DNA of 64,000 bases from Verrucomicrobiaceae bacterium. GTDB lineage: Bacteria; Verrucomicrobiota; Verrucomicrobiia; Verrucomicrobiales; Verrucomicrobiaceae. The stretch lies in contig CANIBP010000012.1 of NCBI GenBank assembly GCA_947466075.1, forward strand, positions 1 through 64,000, read 5' to 3'. This document shows positions 45,219-54,505 of the stretch, piece after piece. Below the pieces are notes generated by a model. That model searched no databases. It was not told the DNA's origin and saw only the letters and a list, made by a program, of their open reading frames with translations. A program made the translations under genes and the position numbers. How positions within the stretch are numbered: position 1 is the first letter of the stretch; each line of letters opens with the position of its first letter.

Positions 45219-46306
45219 TGAACCGCCGCCACTTTACCACCTTGCTCACTGGCATCGCTGCGATGAAAAGCCGCGGTGCCGAACCTGATCGCATGCAATC
45301 CGCCCTTCAAATCATCCAGACGCAAATCGACAACGGCACCCTTCACAACGCCGTGCTGCATGTGCGCCGCGGGGATCAGGTGACGCAACACGTCTTCGGC
45401 AAAGCGCAGCCAGATTCGATGTTCCTGCTCGGCTCCATCACCAAGCCGCTCGTCGCTGCCGTTCCGGTGATGATCCTGGTGGATCGCGGCGAGGTGAAGC
45501 TCTCGGATCACGCCGTGAAATACCTCCCTGAGTTCAGCGAAGGTGCGCGAAAAGAGATCACCATCGAGCAACTGCTCACGCACACCTCGGGACTGCCGGA
45601 TCAGTTGGAGAACAACAACGAACTCCGCGCCCAGCACGCGCCGCTGTCGGAATTCGTCAAAGGCGCGGTGCGCGCGCCGCTGCTCTTCGCGCCAGGCACA
45701 AGGTATCACTACCAAAGCATGGGCATCCTCCTCGCGGCGGAGATCGTGGCGCGTGTGACGAAGACACTGCTGCCGGAATTCCTCCAGCAACATGTCTTCA
45801 CGCCGCTTGGCATGTCACGCACTGTGCTTGGCCTCGGCCAATTCAAAAAGTCCGACATGGTGCCGATGCAAACCGAGCATGCGGCACCTGAGGCTGGCGG
45901 TGGCGATCCCAAAGCCCGCGAATGGGACTGGAACAGCGATTACTGGCGCAACCTCGGCGCCCCTTGGGGCGGCGCTCACAGCACGGCGGCCGACATGTCC
46001 ATTTTCCTGCGCAGCTTTCTGCATCCCGATGGCAAAGTGCTGCTCGAAGCAACGGCACGCCTCATGATCCAAGATCACACGCCCACACTCGAAGCGAATC
46101 GCGGCATCGGCTTCATGGTCGGCCCTGCCAGCCTCGGCAAAGGTTCTTCCGCTCATGCTTTCGGCCACTCCGGCTCCACCGGCACGCTCGCGTGGTCTGA
46201 TCCGGCGACAGATAAGACCTTCGTCCTGCTTACCGCACTGCCGAAGAATGTCTCCGGCGACCTCATCCTGCACCCGGTGGCGGATTTGATCTCGTCCCAA
46301 GCCTGA
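45215..46306 (+). CDS. Serine hydrolase, beta-lactamase/class C family
   Basis: 363 residues. A short N-terminal stretch MMNRRHFTTLLTGIAAMKSR resembles a Tat/Sec signal. Active-site marks: LLGSITKPLVA with the SxxK (about 76-79), YHYQSMG in the YxN position (about 170, Tyr kept, Asn replaced by Gln) and FGHSGSTGTLAW as the HSG/KTG triad. Such proteins are carboxypeptidases, esterases or beta-lactamase homologues in the periplasm. No antibiotic specificity can be claimed. It overlaps the upstream metallo-beta-lactamase gene by four bases. Confidence 0.8.
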   Translation: MMNRRHFTTLLTGIAAMKSRGAEPDRMQSALQIIQTQIDNGTLHNAVLHVRRGDQVTQHVFGKAQPDSMFLLGSITKPLVAAVPVMILVDRGEVKLSDHAVKYLPEFSEGARKEITIEQLLTHTSGLPDQLENNNELRAQHAPLSEFVKGAVRAPLLFAPGTRYHYQSMGILLAAEIVARVTKTLLPEFLQQHVFTPLGMSRTVLGLGQFKKSDMVPMQTEHAAPEAGGGDPKAREWDWNSDYWRNLGAPWGGAHSTAADMSIFLRSFLHPDGKVLLEATARLMIQDHTPTLEANRGIGFMVGPASLGKGSSAHAFGHSGSTGTLAWSDPATDKTFVLLTALPKNVSGDLILHPVADLISSQA

Positions 46307-46380
46307 TCATGCTGATTTTTGCCATGGTGGATGTCGGAATATCCCATTTCTCAAACACGTATCTGTGTAGATTCAAATTT

Positions 46381-48840
46381 ATGTCCAAAGCCCTTCTTTT
46401 CGCCACCCTGGCCCCCATCGCTGTTTTCGCAGCCGAACCACCCGTTCCGGCCAAAATCGAGTTCAATCGCGATGTGCGGCCGATTTTGAGCGACAACTGC
46501 TTCTACTGCCACGGCAACGATCCAAAGCACCGCGAGGGAAAACTCAGGCTAGATATTCGTGAAGAGGCTCTCGCCAAGGAAGCATTCGTGCCGGGGAAGG
46601 GGAAGGACAGCGAACTCGTCTCCCGCATCCTTACCGATGACGAAGACGACCTCATGCCGCCGCCGGATTCGCACAAGAAGCTCACGCAGCGGCAGAAAGA
46701 CATCCTCAAGAAGTGGATCGACCAGGGCGCGGCCTATCAGCAGCATTGGGCTTATGAGAAGCCGGTTAAGGCGGTGATCCCAGCGGGCAAGAATGGCGTG
46801 GACTTTCTGGTGCAGAAGCGTCTTGCCGAGATCGGACTCAAGCCGTCGCCACAGGCGGACAAACGCACGCTCATTCGCAGGCTCTCCTTTGATCTGCTCG
46901 GGCTGCCGCCCAAACCTTCCGACGTGTCTGAATGGTCCGAGAAACGCTACGACGAACTCGTGACCCAACTCCTCAAAAATCCCCACTACGGCGAGCGCAT
47001 GGCCATTGGTTGGCTCGATGTGGTGCGCTTCGCCGACACCATCGGTTACCACAGCGATACTCCGCGCAATGTTTGGCCTTACCGTGATTACGTCATCAAA
47101 TCCTTCAATGACAACAAGCGCTTCGATCGCTTCACCATGGAGCAAATCGCCGGTGATCTCATGCCGGACGCGAATCTGGAAACCAAAGTCGGCTCTGCCT
47201 TCAATCGCCTGCTCCTCTCTACCGAGGAAGGCGGCGCTCAGGCCAAAGATTACGAGCAGCGCATGCTCACCGACCGCGTGCGCGCCGTCGGTGCCGCATG
47301 GATGGGGCAGACTACTGGCTGCGCTCAGTGCCACGATCACAAGTTCGATCCCTTCAATCAACGCGACTTCTACCAGCTTGGTGCCTTCTTCGCTGACATC
47401 AAAGAGGGCATCATCGGCAAGCGCGAGGATGGCATGATCGTCGGCAAGCCGGATGATGAGAAGAAACTCGCACAACTCGATACCACTCTCGCCGACGCGA
47501 AGAAAAAGCTCGCCGCTGTGCAGCCCAAGCTCACGGAAGCACAAAAAGCCTGGAAGACCGAGTTGCTCGCCAAAAAAGCCGTCACCGAAAAGGTGGAGAA
47601 GGACATTCTTGCCATCCTGAAGGCCAAAAGCCCTAACGCAAAGCAAAAGCAAACGGTTGAAGCCCATTTCCTCAAAACCACAGCGCTCTACAAAACTGAG
47701 CGCGAGGCTGTCGTGAAGGCCGAGGCGGCCCGGAAAGCCTTCTACGACCCGCTACCGAAGTGCATCGTCTCCATCAGCGACACCGCCAAGCGCACCGTGC
47801 GCATCCTGCCGCGTGGTGATTGGATGAACGAGAGCGGCGAGGTCGTGAAGGCCTCCCTGCCGAGTTACTTACCGAAGCCGAAGATCGAAGGCCGCGATCT
47901 CACGCGACTCGACCTCGCGCAGTGGCTTGTTTCCAAAGACAACCCGCTCACCGCACGCACCGTGATGAATCGCCTGTGGAAGCAGCTCTTTGGCACCGGT
48001 TTGAGCAAAGTTCTCGATGATCTCGGCGCGCAAGGCGAGCCGCCCGTGAATCCCGCGCTGCTCGACTGGCTCGCCTGCGAGTTCATGGATAGCGGATGGG
48101 ACTTCCAGCACATGGTTCGCATCATCGTGAGTAGCGACACCTACAAACAAGTCAGCACCTCCACCAAGGAACTTACCGCCGCCGATCCCTGCAACCGCGA
48201 ATGCGCCCGCCAGAGCGCCTTCCGCCTCGATGCTGAAATCGTGCGCGACAACGCCCTCGCCATCTCCGGTCTCCTCGTGCCAAAAATTGGTGGCCCCAGC
48301 GTGAAGCCTTATCAACCCGCCAAATACTGGGAAAACCTCAACTTCCCCACCCGCGAGTGGCAGAACGAAAGTGGTGAAAGCTTGTATCGCCGCGGCCTCT
48401 ACACTTGGTGGCAGCGCAGCTTCCTGCATCCATCACTGGTCGCCTTCGACGCCCCCAGCCGCGAAGAATGCACCGCCGAGCGAAACCGCTCCAATATCCC
48501 GCAGCAGGCCCTCGTCCTTCTCAACGACCCAACGTACGTTGAAGCCGCCCGCACCTTCGCCGCCCGCATCCTTCAAACCGAAGGCGATACCGCCAAACGC
48601 ATCACCTGGGCCTGCCAGCAGGCCTTGCAGCGCCAACCTAATGCCGAAGAGATGAAAACGATCTCCGCCTTGTTCGCCAAGCATCTCGCCGACTACCAAA
48701 AAGATACCGCCGCAGCGGAGGCTCTGCTCCAAACCGGTGCAGCCACGACGCCCGCCAATCTAAACAAAAGCGAACTCGCCGCCTGGACGCATGTCGCACG
48801 CGTGCTGTTGAATTTGCATGAAACGATCACGCGTTCATGA
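46381..48840 (+). CDS. PSCyt1-DUF1549-DUF1553 secreted protein
   Basis: 819 residues from the ATG at 46381 with signal peptide (MSKALLFATLAPIAVFAAEP). Order: PSCyt1, a planctomycete-type cytochrome c domain with CFYCHGNDPKHREGKLRLD (about 40-60) and LMPPPDSHKKLT; DUF1549 with LIRRLSFDLLGLPPKPSD, RFADTIGYHSDTPRNVWPYR and TGCAQCHDHKFDPFNQRDFY (second CxxCH); a lysine-rich coiled-coil insert at about 360-450 (KLAQLDTTLADAKKKLAAVQ); then DUF1553 with NRLWKQLFGTGLSKVLDDLG and SNIPQQALVLLNDPTYVEAA. Two possible haem sites suggest electron transfer outside the cytoplasm. Its natural partner, the DUF1501 gene, is separated from it by a minus-strand toxin-antitoxin pair. Confidence 0.9.
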   Translation: MSKALLFATLAPIAVFAAEPPVPAKIEFNRDVRPILSDNCFYCHGNDPKHREGKLRLDIREEALAKEAFVPGKGKDSELVSRILTDDEDDLMPPPDSHKKLTQRQKDILKKWIDQGAAYQQHWAYEKPVKAVIPAGKNGVDFLVQKRLAEIGLKPSPQADKRTLIRRLSFDLLGLPPKPSDVSEWSEKRYDELVTQLLKNPHYGERMAIGWLDVVRFADTIGYHSDTPRNVWPYRDYVIKSFNDNKRFDRFTMEQIAGDLMPDANLETKVGSAFNRLLLSTEEGGAQAKDYEQRMLTDRVRAVGAAWMGQTTGCAQCHDHKFDPFNQRDFYQLGAFFADIKEGIIGKREDGMIVGKPDDEKKLAQLDTTLADAKKKLAAVQPKLTEAQKAWKTELLAKKAVTEKVEKDILAILKAKSPNAKQKQTVEAHFLKTTALYKTEREAVVKAEAARKAFYDPLPKCIVSISDTAKRTVRILPRGDWMNESGEVVKASLPSYLPKPKIEGRDLTRLDLAQWLVSKDNPLTARTVMNRLWKQLFGTGLSKVLDDLGAQGEPPVNPALLDWLACEFMDSGWDFQHMVRIIVSSDTYKQVSTSTKELTAADPCNRECARQSAFRLDAEIVRDNALAISGLLVPKIGGPSVKPYQPAKYWENLNFPTREWQNESGESLYRRGLYTWWQRSFLHPSLVAFDAPSREECTAERNRSNIPQQALVLLNDPTYVEAARTFAARILQTEGDTAKRITWACQQALQRQPNAEEMKTISALFAKHLADYQKDTAAAEALLQTGAATTPANLNKSELAAWTHVARVLLNLHETITRS

Positions 48841-48851
48841 TCCCAAGCCCG

Positions 48852-49304
48852 TCAATTCACCTTCAGGCCTTCCAGCTTCGCCAACTTCTTCGCTTTGGCG
48901 TCAAAGCTCCAAAACGTATCGCACCCGAGCACCAGCGCGGAGGAGACATGCAGGATATCATAGGTGCGAAAGCCCTCTTTAGCAGTATGGCGATCACAAA
49001 GTTCCATGAACACGCGTTCGACGGCATCTTCATCAAGTTGGCAGTTTTGAAAGCGCCTGCCCATGCTAACTTGATCCGCGAATTGTGCACGAACCGCAGA
49101 AACGTACTCTGGAGTGATCCGAAGCACCTGCGCACCGTGTTTGGCCATGTAAAGGCATTGTTGAAGCGCATTGGCGATCTCCAATCGCAGCAGTCGAGTG
49201 ATGGGAAGAATGCCGTGTGCGTCAGGAAGAAGCCGCCTTGCATTCTCGCTGTCGGAGAGGTTCACCAAAATGTTGGTACAGAAATTGGTGTCGGCGTAAA
49301 TCAT
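48852..49304 (-). CDS. PIN-domain ribonuclease toxin (VapC-like)
   Basis: 150 residues. The PIN fold is shown by MIYADTNFCTNILVNLSDSE (first acidic residue, Asp 5), TRLLRLEIANALQ (Glu in the second strand), RTYDILHVSSALVLGCDTFW (Asp of the third motif) and FDAKAKKLAKLEGLKVN at the end. VapC-type toxins cleave RNA, often initiator tRNA or rRNA. The start overlaps the stop of the upstream antitoxin-like gene (ATGA), the usual arrangement. The gene's stop lies about a dozen bases from the convergent stop of the PSCyt1 gene. Confidence 0.85.
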   Translation of the reverse strand: MIYADTNFCTNILVNLSDSENARRLLPDAHGILPITRLLRLEIANALQQCLYMAKHGAQVLRITPEYVSAVRAQFADQVSMGRRFQNCQLDEDAVERVFMELCDRHTAKEGFRTYDILHVSSALVLGCDTFWSFDAKAKKLAKLEGLKVN

Positions 49305-49543
49305 GCAGCCTCTCCGGCGATCATGCGGGCCAGCAGGTCTGACTCTTCACGGGAAGCCGTGACAAGTTCACCACGAGCACGAAAAGGCTTCTGCAATAGC
49401 TCTAGTTGCGCTAGGAAATCATTGGGCACGGGCTTTGCCCCTGCCTTCGCTCGCGGGCGTGCAGTCCGTTTGATCACGCGAACACCAGCAGGTGCCACGG
49501 AGCGGCGGGGGGCAGATTTTTTGGCAAGCGTCTTGGTTTTCAT
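49301..49543 (-). CDS. Putative antitoxin of the PIN toxin
   Basis: 80 residues, strongly basic N-terminal half (MKTKTLAKKSAPRRSVAPAG, then KRTARPRAKAGAK) and an acidic C-terminal part (FLAQLELLQKPFRARGELVT, EESDLLARMIAGEAA). That split is typical of small antitoxins: a DNA-binding end and a toxin-binding helix. The pattern does not match a named antitoxin family that I recognise. Evidence is mostly position: four-base overlap with the PIN toxin gene. Confidence 0.65.
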   Translation of the reverse strand: MKTKTLAKKSAPRRSVAPAGVRVIKRTARPRAKAGAKPVPNDFLAQLELLQKPFRARGELVTASREESDLLARMIAGEAA

Positions 49544-49593
49544 GAGCGAATCATGGCGGAAATCCTTCCTTCCGGCAAGCCACTTCTCCTGAC

Positions 49594-51012
49594 ATGAACT
49601 CTATCACTGCTCAAACCCGCCGCGCCTTCCTCGGTCGTGCTTCGCACGGACTCGGCAGCGTTGCTTTGGCCTCGCTGCTGTGTCCGGATTTACTGAATGC
49701 AGCCTCCCGTGGTGTGCTAGGCACGTTACCCTTGCCGCAGAAAGCAAAGCGCGTCATCTGGCTCACGATGGCAGGCGGACCGTCGCAGTTGGAGCTGTTT
49801 GATTACAAGCCGAAGCTCGCGGAGATGGACGGCAAGCCGATGCCGGAGTCGTTCACGAAGGGGCAGCAGCTCGCGCAGCTCCAGGGGCAGAAACTCGTGT
49901 GCAAGGGACCGATGTTTCGCTTCGAGAAGTATGGGAAGTGCCAGATGGAACTTTCGGAGTTGCTGCCGCACATCGGCAGCGTCGCGGACGACATCTGTCT
50001 CGTGCGCTCGATGACCACGGACGCGATCAATCACGATCCGGCGCACATGTTCATGAACACCGGCACCCAAATCGCCGGACGGCCCAGTATGGGCTCATGG
50101 GTGACTTACGGACTCGGCAGCGAAGCGGAAGATCTGCCGGGCTTCGTCGTGCTCAACTCCACCGGCAAAGGCCGTAACCCGCAGCCCATCTCCGCGCGAC
50201 AGTGGAGCAGCGGCTTCTTGCCGTCGAAGTTCCAAGGTGTGCAACTTCGCTCACAGGGCGATCCCGTTTTGTATCTCACGAGTCCCAATGGCGTCACTCG
50301 AGACCGACAAGGCGCGGACGTGACCGCGATCAACGCTCTCAACAAACAACACGCTTCGCATTGCGATGATCCCGAGATCGCCACACGCATCGCGCAGTAT
50401 GAAATGGCCTTCCAGATGCAGGCCAGCGTGCCTGATTTGATGGACGTGAGTGCCGAAGGCACCAAAACGCTCGAACTCTACGGCTGCACACCCGGCGACG
50501 GCTCCTTCGCATCGAACTGCCTCCTCGCCCGCCGCCTCGCCGAACGCGGCACACGCTTCATCCAGCTCTACCATCGCGATTGGGACCACCACAGCCTGCT
50601 GAAGGAAGAACTTCCGCTGCGTGCGAAGGAAGTCGATCGTGCCTGCATGGCGCTCATCACCGATCTCAAGCAGCGCGGTATGTTCGACGACACGCTCATC
50701 ATTTTCAGCGGCGAATTCGGCCGCACACCGATGGCGCAGGGCAACAAAGGCCCCATCGGCCGCGATCATCACAACAAAGCCATGTCCATGTGGATCGCCG
50801 GTGCCGGCATCCAGCGCGGTCTCACCTACGGCGCCACCGACGACCTCGGCTACGCCGCGCAGGAAAACATCACCACCGTCCACGACCTCCACGCCACCAT
50901 GCTGCATCAGCTCGGCATTCAGCACGATGCCTTCAGCTTCAAGTTCCAAGGACTTGATGCCAAGCTCACCGGCGTCGAAGGAGCCAAAGTCCTCAAAAAG
51001 ATTCTCTCATGA
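49594..51012 (+). CDS. DUF1501 family secreted protein
   Basis: 472 residues with a twin-arginine signal (QTRRAFLGRASHGLGSVALA). DUF1501 motifs: KRVIWLTMAGGPSQLELFDY, DICLVRSMTTDAINHDPAHM, NTGTQIAGRPSMGSWVTYGL, RFIQLYHRDWDHHSLLKEEL, LIIFSGEFGRTPMAQGNKGP and IGRDHHNKAMSMWIAGAGIQ. The subfamily differs from the two ~425-residue DUF1501 proteins at 35959 and 61741. Its stop overlaps the next gene by four bases. It belongs functionally with the PSCyt1-DUF1549 gene upstream but has its own start signal region after the toxin-antitoxin pair. Confidence 0.88.
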   Translation: MNSITAQTRRAFLGRASHGLGSVALASLLCPDLLNAASRGVLGTLPLPQKAKRVIWLTMAGGPSQLELFDYKPKLAEMDGKPMPESFTKGQQLAQLQGQKLVCKGPMFRFEKYGKCQMELSELLPHIGSVADDICLVRSMTTDAINHDPAHMFMNTGTQIAGRPSMGSWVTYGLGSEAEDLPGFVVLNSTGKGRNPQPISARQWSSGFLPSKFQGVQLRSQGDPVLYLTSPNGVTRDRQGADVTAINALNKQHASHCDDPEIATRIAQYEMAFQMQASVPDLMDVSAEGTKTLELYGCTPGDGSFASNCLLARRLAERGTRFIQLYHRDWDHHSLLKEELPLRAKEVDRACMALITDLKQRGMFDDTLIIFSGEFGRTPMAQGNKGPIGRDHHNKAMSMWIAGAGIQRGLTYGATDDLGYAAQENITTVHDLHATMLHQLGIQHDAFSFKFQGLDAKLTGVEGAKVLKKILS

Positions 51013-51944
51013 AAAACACCCTCCTATTCTTCGCCCTCGCGCTTCACGCGCAAGCCTTCGACATCACCGTCGCCGAAAAAGATCACGTCGCCGTCGCCAA
51101 CGGCGGCAAAGTCGTCGCCAAGCTCATGATGGCGAATGACCTCAGCACGCCGGAGAAGCATCACGAGACTTATAAGCCCTACATGCACATCTTCAGCCCC
51201 GATGGCTCCACTCGTCTCACGAAAGGCGCGGGCTTCAGCTTCACGCATCATCGCGGCATCTTCCTCGGCTTCGCCAAGATCAACTATGGCGGCAAATCGT
51301 ATGACCGCTGGCACATGAAAGGCGGCGACCAGGTCGTGACAAAGGTCGCGCCGGGCGACAACACTTTCACCGCAAACATCGACTGGCAGGGCGACACCAC
51401 CGCGCCCTTCCTCACTGAAGAACGCCGCTTCAGTTTCACCACGCCAGCGAAACCGTTTTATCTCGGCATCGAGATGAACAGCGCCCTCAAAACTGTCAGT
51501 GGCGAGGCTGACATGAGCGGCGATCCCGAGCACGCTGGTGCCCAGTTCCGCCCCAGCGAACTCGTGGACACGCAAAGCACGACCTACATCTTCCCCGGCG
51601 AAAAAATCGACGCCCACAAAGCCAAAGACCTACCTTGGGCCGCCGAGGTCTTCACCATCGAAGGCAAGACCTTCACCGTCGTGATCCTAAACCACCCCGA
51701 CAACCCGAAGGACACTGCCACCTCAGCTTACCGCGACTATGGCCGCTTTGGCATGTTCCCGAAAGGCAAAGCCACTGCCGACGTGCCCTTCAAACTCCGC
51801 TACCAATGGCTCATCGCCGAAGGTGGAGTGCGTGATGCTGCCGTCTTCCAAGGTGCCTGGAACGCCTTCGCTGGCAAAAGCGATCCCGTGCCAGCTATCA
51901 CCATCAAAGCCTCCGAACGCAAAGCCGCCAAGCCCACGAAATGA
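51009..51944 (+). CDS. DUF6807 (PmoA-like) family secreted protein
   Basis: 311 residues, signal-like start MKNTLLFFALALHAQAFDIT. HHETYKPYMHIFSPDGSTRL, FSFTHHRGIFLGFAKINYGG (the HHRG block), YLGIEMNSALKT and FTVVILNHPDNPKD match the DUF6807 fold, as does its paralogue at 29953-30930. Four-base overlaps (ATGA) couple it to the DUF1501 gene before and the dehydrogenase gene after, so these three form a tight translational unit. Confidence 0.8.
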   Translation: MKNTLLFFALALHAQAFDITVAEKDHVAVANGGKVVAKLMMANDLSTPEKHHETYKPYMHIFSPDGSTRLTKGAGFSFTHHRGIFLGFAKINYGGKSYDRWHMKGGDQVVTKVAPGDNTFTANIDWQGDTTAPFLTEERRFSFTTPAKPFYLGIEMNSALKTVSGEADMSGDPEHAGAQFRPSELVDTQSTTYIFPGEKIDAHKAKDLPWAAEVFTIEGKTFTVVILNHPDNPKDTATSAYRDYGRFGMFPKGKATADVPFKLRYQWLIAEGGVRDAAVFQGAWNAFAGKSDPVPAITIKASERKAAKPTK

Positions 51945-54436
51945 TCTCGCGCTCTCTTACCATCCTCAGTGTCCTCACCATCTCAGCATTCGCCGTTCAC
52001 ACCAAGAACGCCGGACCCGAGAAGGTCGAGCTGAAGTTTAAACTGCCGCCGCCAGTGCCGCTTTCACCTGAAGAGGCGATGAAGACCTTCGCGGTCGAAA
52101 AAGGCTTTCGCATCGAATTGGTCGCGAGTGAGCCGATGATCGAATCGCCAGTGGCGATGAGTTTTGATGATCAGGGACGGCTCTACGTCTGCGAGATGCG
52201 TGGTTACATGCACGATCTGGCTGGCAGCACGGAAAAGGAGCCCACGGGACGTATTTCGCTACTCGAAGACACCAACGGCGATGGTCGCATGGACAAGGCG
52301 ACGGCGTTTCTCGACAAGGTCGTCATGCCGCGTGCCGTGATGGCCGTGAATGGCGGTGCATTGATCGCGGTGCCGCCTCAGTTGCTCTTCTGCAAAGACA
52401 CGAATGGCGATGGTGTTGCGGATGTGAAGGAAGTCGTCGCGAATGACTTTGGCACGCTTGGCGGACAACCGGAGCACATGGCCAATACGCCAGTTTGGGC
52501 CATGGATAATGCGATCTGGAGCGCGGGTTACAGCACGCGATTCAAACTGCGCAGTGGCGTGTGGCAAAAAGACACCGGACTTGGCCGCGGCCAGTGGGGC
52601 TTGTGTCAGGACGATCACGGCAGGCTCTACTTCAATTACAACTCCGACATGCTGCGTGCCGATCTGCTGCCCACGGAGGCCTTTACGCGGAATCCCCTGC
52701 TGCGAAACGCTACCAGCATCAATGCCAAGCTCGCGGCTGACCAGACGCTTTACCCATCGCATCCCACGCCCGGCGTGAATCGTGGGTATGACCCCAAAAC
52801 ACTGCGCCCCGATGGCACACTGCCAAAGCCCACCGGCACCTGCGGCGCACTCATTTATCGAGGCGACATCTTCCCCGCCGCGTATCGCGGCAACGCCTTT
52901 GTCCCCGAGCCTTGCGGCAATTTGGTGAAGCGCTTCACCATGAGTGAGGCCGACGGCATCGTTAAAGCTACGAACACGGCCAAAAACACCGAATTCCTCA
53001 CCTCCACCGACGAGCGCTTCCGCCCCGTGCAGGCCGCGAACGGTCCCGATGGCGCGCTTTACCTCGTGGATATGTATCGCGGCATCGTCCAGCACCAGAG
53101 CTTCCTCACGCATTACCTCATCGCCAACATCAAGGACCGCAAGCTCGAGACGCCCTTCAATCAAGGTCGCATCTGGCGCATCGTGCCGGACACGAAAGAG
53201 CGCCCGCCCATCATGAAGGTCAGCAAAGACGTGAAAATGCTCACCCACGAGAGCGGCTGGGTGCGCGACACCGCACAGCGGCTCATCGTCGAGTCTGGCG
53301 ATGCCTCCGCCGTGCCTGCACTCAAAGAGATGCTGAAACACGATCACGCACTCGCCCGTCTGCACGCGCTGTGGACGCTCGACGGCCTTGCGGCGATCAC
53401 GCCAGACATTTTGCGTGTCGTTTTAAAGGATTCAGATGCACAAGTCCGCGCTGCCGCCGTGCGCATAGCCCCGCGCGACATGGCACCTGATTTGATCGCC
53501 ATCACGACCGAGAAACAGCCGCTCGTGCTCGCGCATCTCGCCATCAAGCTCACCGCACTCAATCTTCCCGACGCCGATGCCGCCGTGGCCAAACTGCTTG
53601 CGAGCAACGGCAAAAACACCCTCATTCGCGAAGGCGCGCTCACCGGACTGCGCGGAAAAGAGGCTGCATTTGCCAAACTGCTCGCCGCACAGCTCACCAA
53701 GGATAACAGCACGCAAATCATGCCCGTGATCGAGGTCCTTGGCGTTTTGCTGGCACAGGCCAACAAGGCCGGGCCATTCGAGGAAATGCTCGAACTCGCC
53801 GCTGCGCAGCCACAAGGCGGCGCATTGCAAGTCGCAGTCATCAAAGGCCTCGCCACCAGTGACAGCAAGTCCACGCCGAAGCTCCTGTGGCTCGATGCAG
53901 AGCCAGAGTCACTCAAAACACTCAAGAAAGCGATGAGCGACAAATCGAGCGCGAAGCTCTTCGCCAGCGTTGAGGCCCGACTCGCGTGGCCTGGAAAACC
54001 TGGCGCTCCAAAGCCGCCCGTCATCGTTCCGCTCACGGAAACACAAGCCGCCCTGTTTGAAAGAGGCAAAACCGTCTACGCCACTCTCTGCGCCGCCTGC
54101 CATCAGCCGCATGGCTTCGGTCTCGACGGCCTCGCGCCGCCGCTCGTCGATAGCGAATGGGTGCTCGGCAAGACTGACGTGCTCGCCCGCATCGTCATGC
54201 ATGGCCTCGCCGGGCCCGTGAAAGTCAGCGGCCGCACCTACAACCTCGCCATGCCGCCGCTGCCGCAGCTCACTGACGAAGACATCGCCGGTGTCCTCAC
54301 CTACATCCGCCGCGAGTGGGAACACAACGGCTCTGCCATCGAAACCAAAGCCGTCACAGCCATCCGCGATCAAAATAAAGGCCGCATGATGATGTGGACC
54401 GAAGAAGAACTGAAAAATCTCGGGAAGAAGAAGTGA
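51941..54436 (+). CDS. PVC-type membrane-bound dehydrogenase: NHL propeller, HEAT repeats, cytochrome c
   Basis: 831 residues. N-terminal signal (MISRSLTILSVLTISAFAVH), then a propeller of the TIGR02604/PVC type: FRIELVASEPMIESPVAMSF, GRLYVCEMRGYMHDLAGSTE, and two DxNGDG calcium loops (LLEDTNGDGRMDKAT and CKDTNGDGVADVKE). Residues about 435-640 are HEAT-like helical repeats. The C-terminal cytochrome c domain has CAACHQPHGFGLDGLAPPL (about 714) and the axial Met context NLAMPPLPQLTDEDI. Such proteins are thought to oxidise sugars or alcohols and pass electrons to the respiratory chain. Exact substrate unknown. It is followed 69 bases later by the GH105-like gene. Confidence 0.88.
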   Translation: MISRSLTILSVLTISAFAVHTKNAGPEKVELKFKLPPPVPLSPEEAMKTFAVEKGFRIELVASEPMIESPVAMSFDDQGRLYVCEMRGYMHDLAGSTEKEPTGRISLLEDTNGDGRMDKATAFLDKVVMPRAVMAVNGGALIAVPPQLLFCKDTNGDGVADVKEVVANDFGTLGGQPEHMANTPVWAMDNAIWSAGYSTRFKLRSGVWQKDTGLGRGQWGLCQDDHGRLYFNYNSDMLRADLLPTEAFTRNPLLRNATSINAKLAADQTLYPSHPTPGVNRGYDPKTLRPDGTLPKPTGTCGALIYRGDIFPAAYRGNAFVPEPCGNLVKRFTMSEADGIVKATNTAKNTEFLTSTDERFRPVQAANGPDGALYLVDMYRGIVQHQSFLTHYLIANIKDRKLETPFNQGRIWRIVPDTKERPPIMKVSKDVKMLTHESGWVRDTAQRLIVESGDASAVPALKEMLKHDHALARLHALWTLDGLAAITPDILRVVLKDSDAQVRAAAVRIAPRDMAPDLIAITTEKQPLVLAHLAIKLTALNLPDADAAVAKLLASNGKNTLIREGALTGLRGKEAAFAKLLAAQLTKDNSTQIMPVIEVLGVLLAQANKAGPFEEMLELAAAQPQGGALQVAVIKGLATSDSKSTPKLLWLDAEPESLKTLKKAMSDKSSAKLFASVEARLAWPGKPGAPKPPVIVPLTETQAALFERGKTVYATLCAACHQPHGFGLDGLAPPLVDSEWVLGKTDVLARIVMHGLAGPVKVSGRTYNLAMPPLPQLTDEDIAGVLTYIRREWEHNGSAIETKAVTAIRDQNKGRMMMWTEEELKNLGKKK

Positions 54437-54505
54437 GCCGCCTTCGCTTCCGAGGCTGGTGTTTGACGAGCTGTTGCCTGGCATCGATTTACCTTTTCCA
54501 TCCCC

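Noticed and set aside
45215..46306. Calling the serine hydrolase an antibiotic-resistance beta-lactamase
   Set aside because: Only the general fold motifs (SxxK, Tyr, HSG) are present; the context is sugar metabolism and nothing indicates drug hydrolysis.
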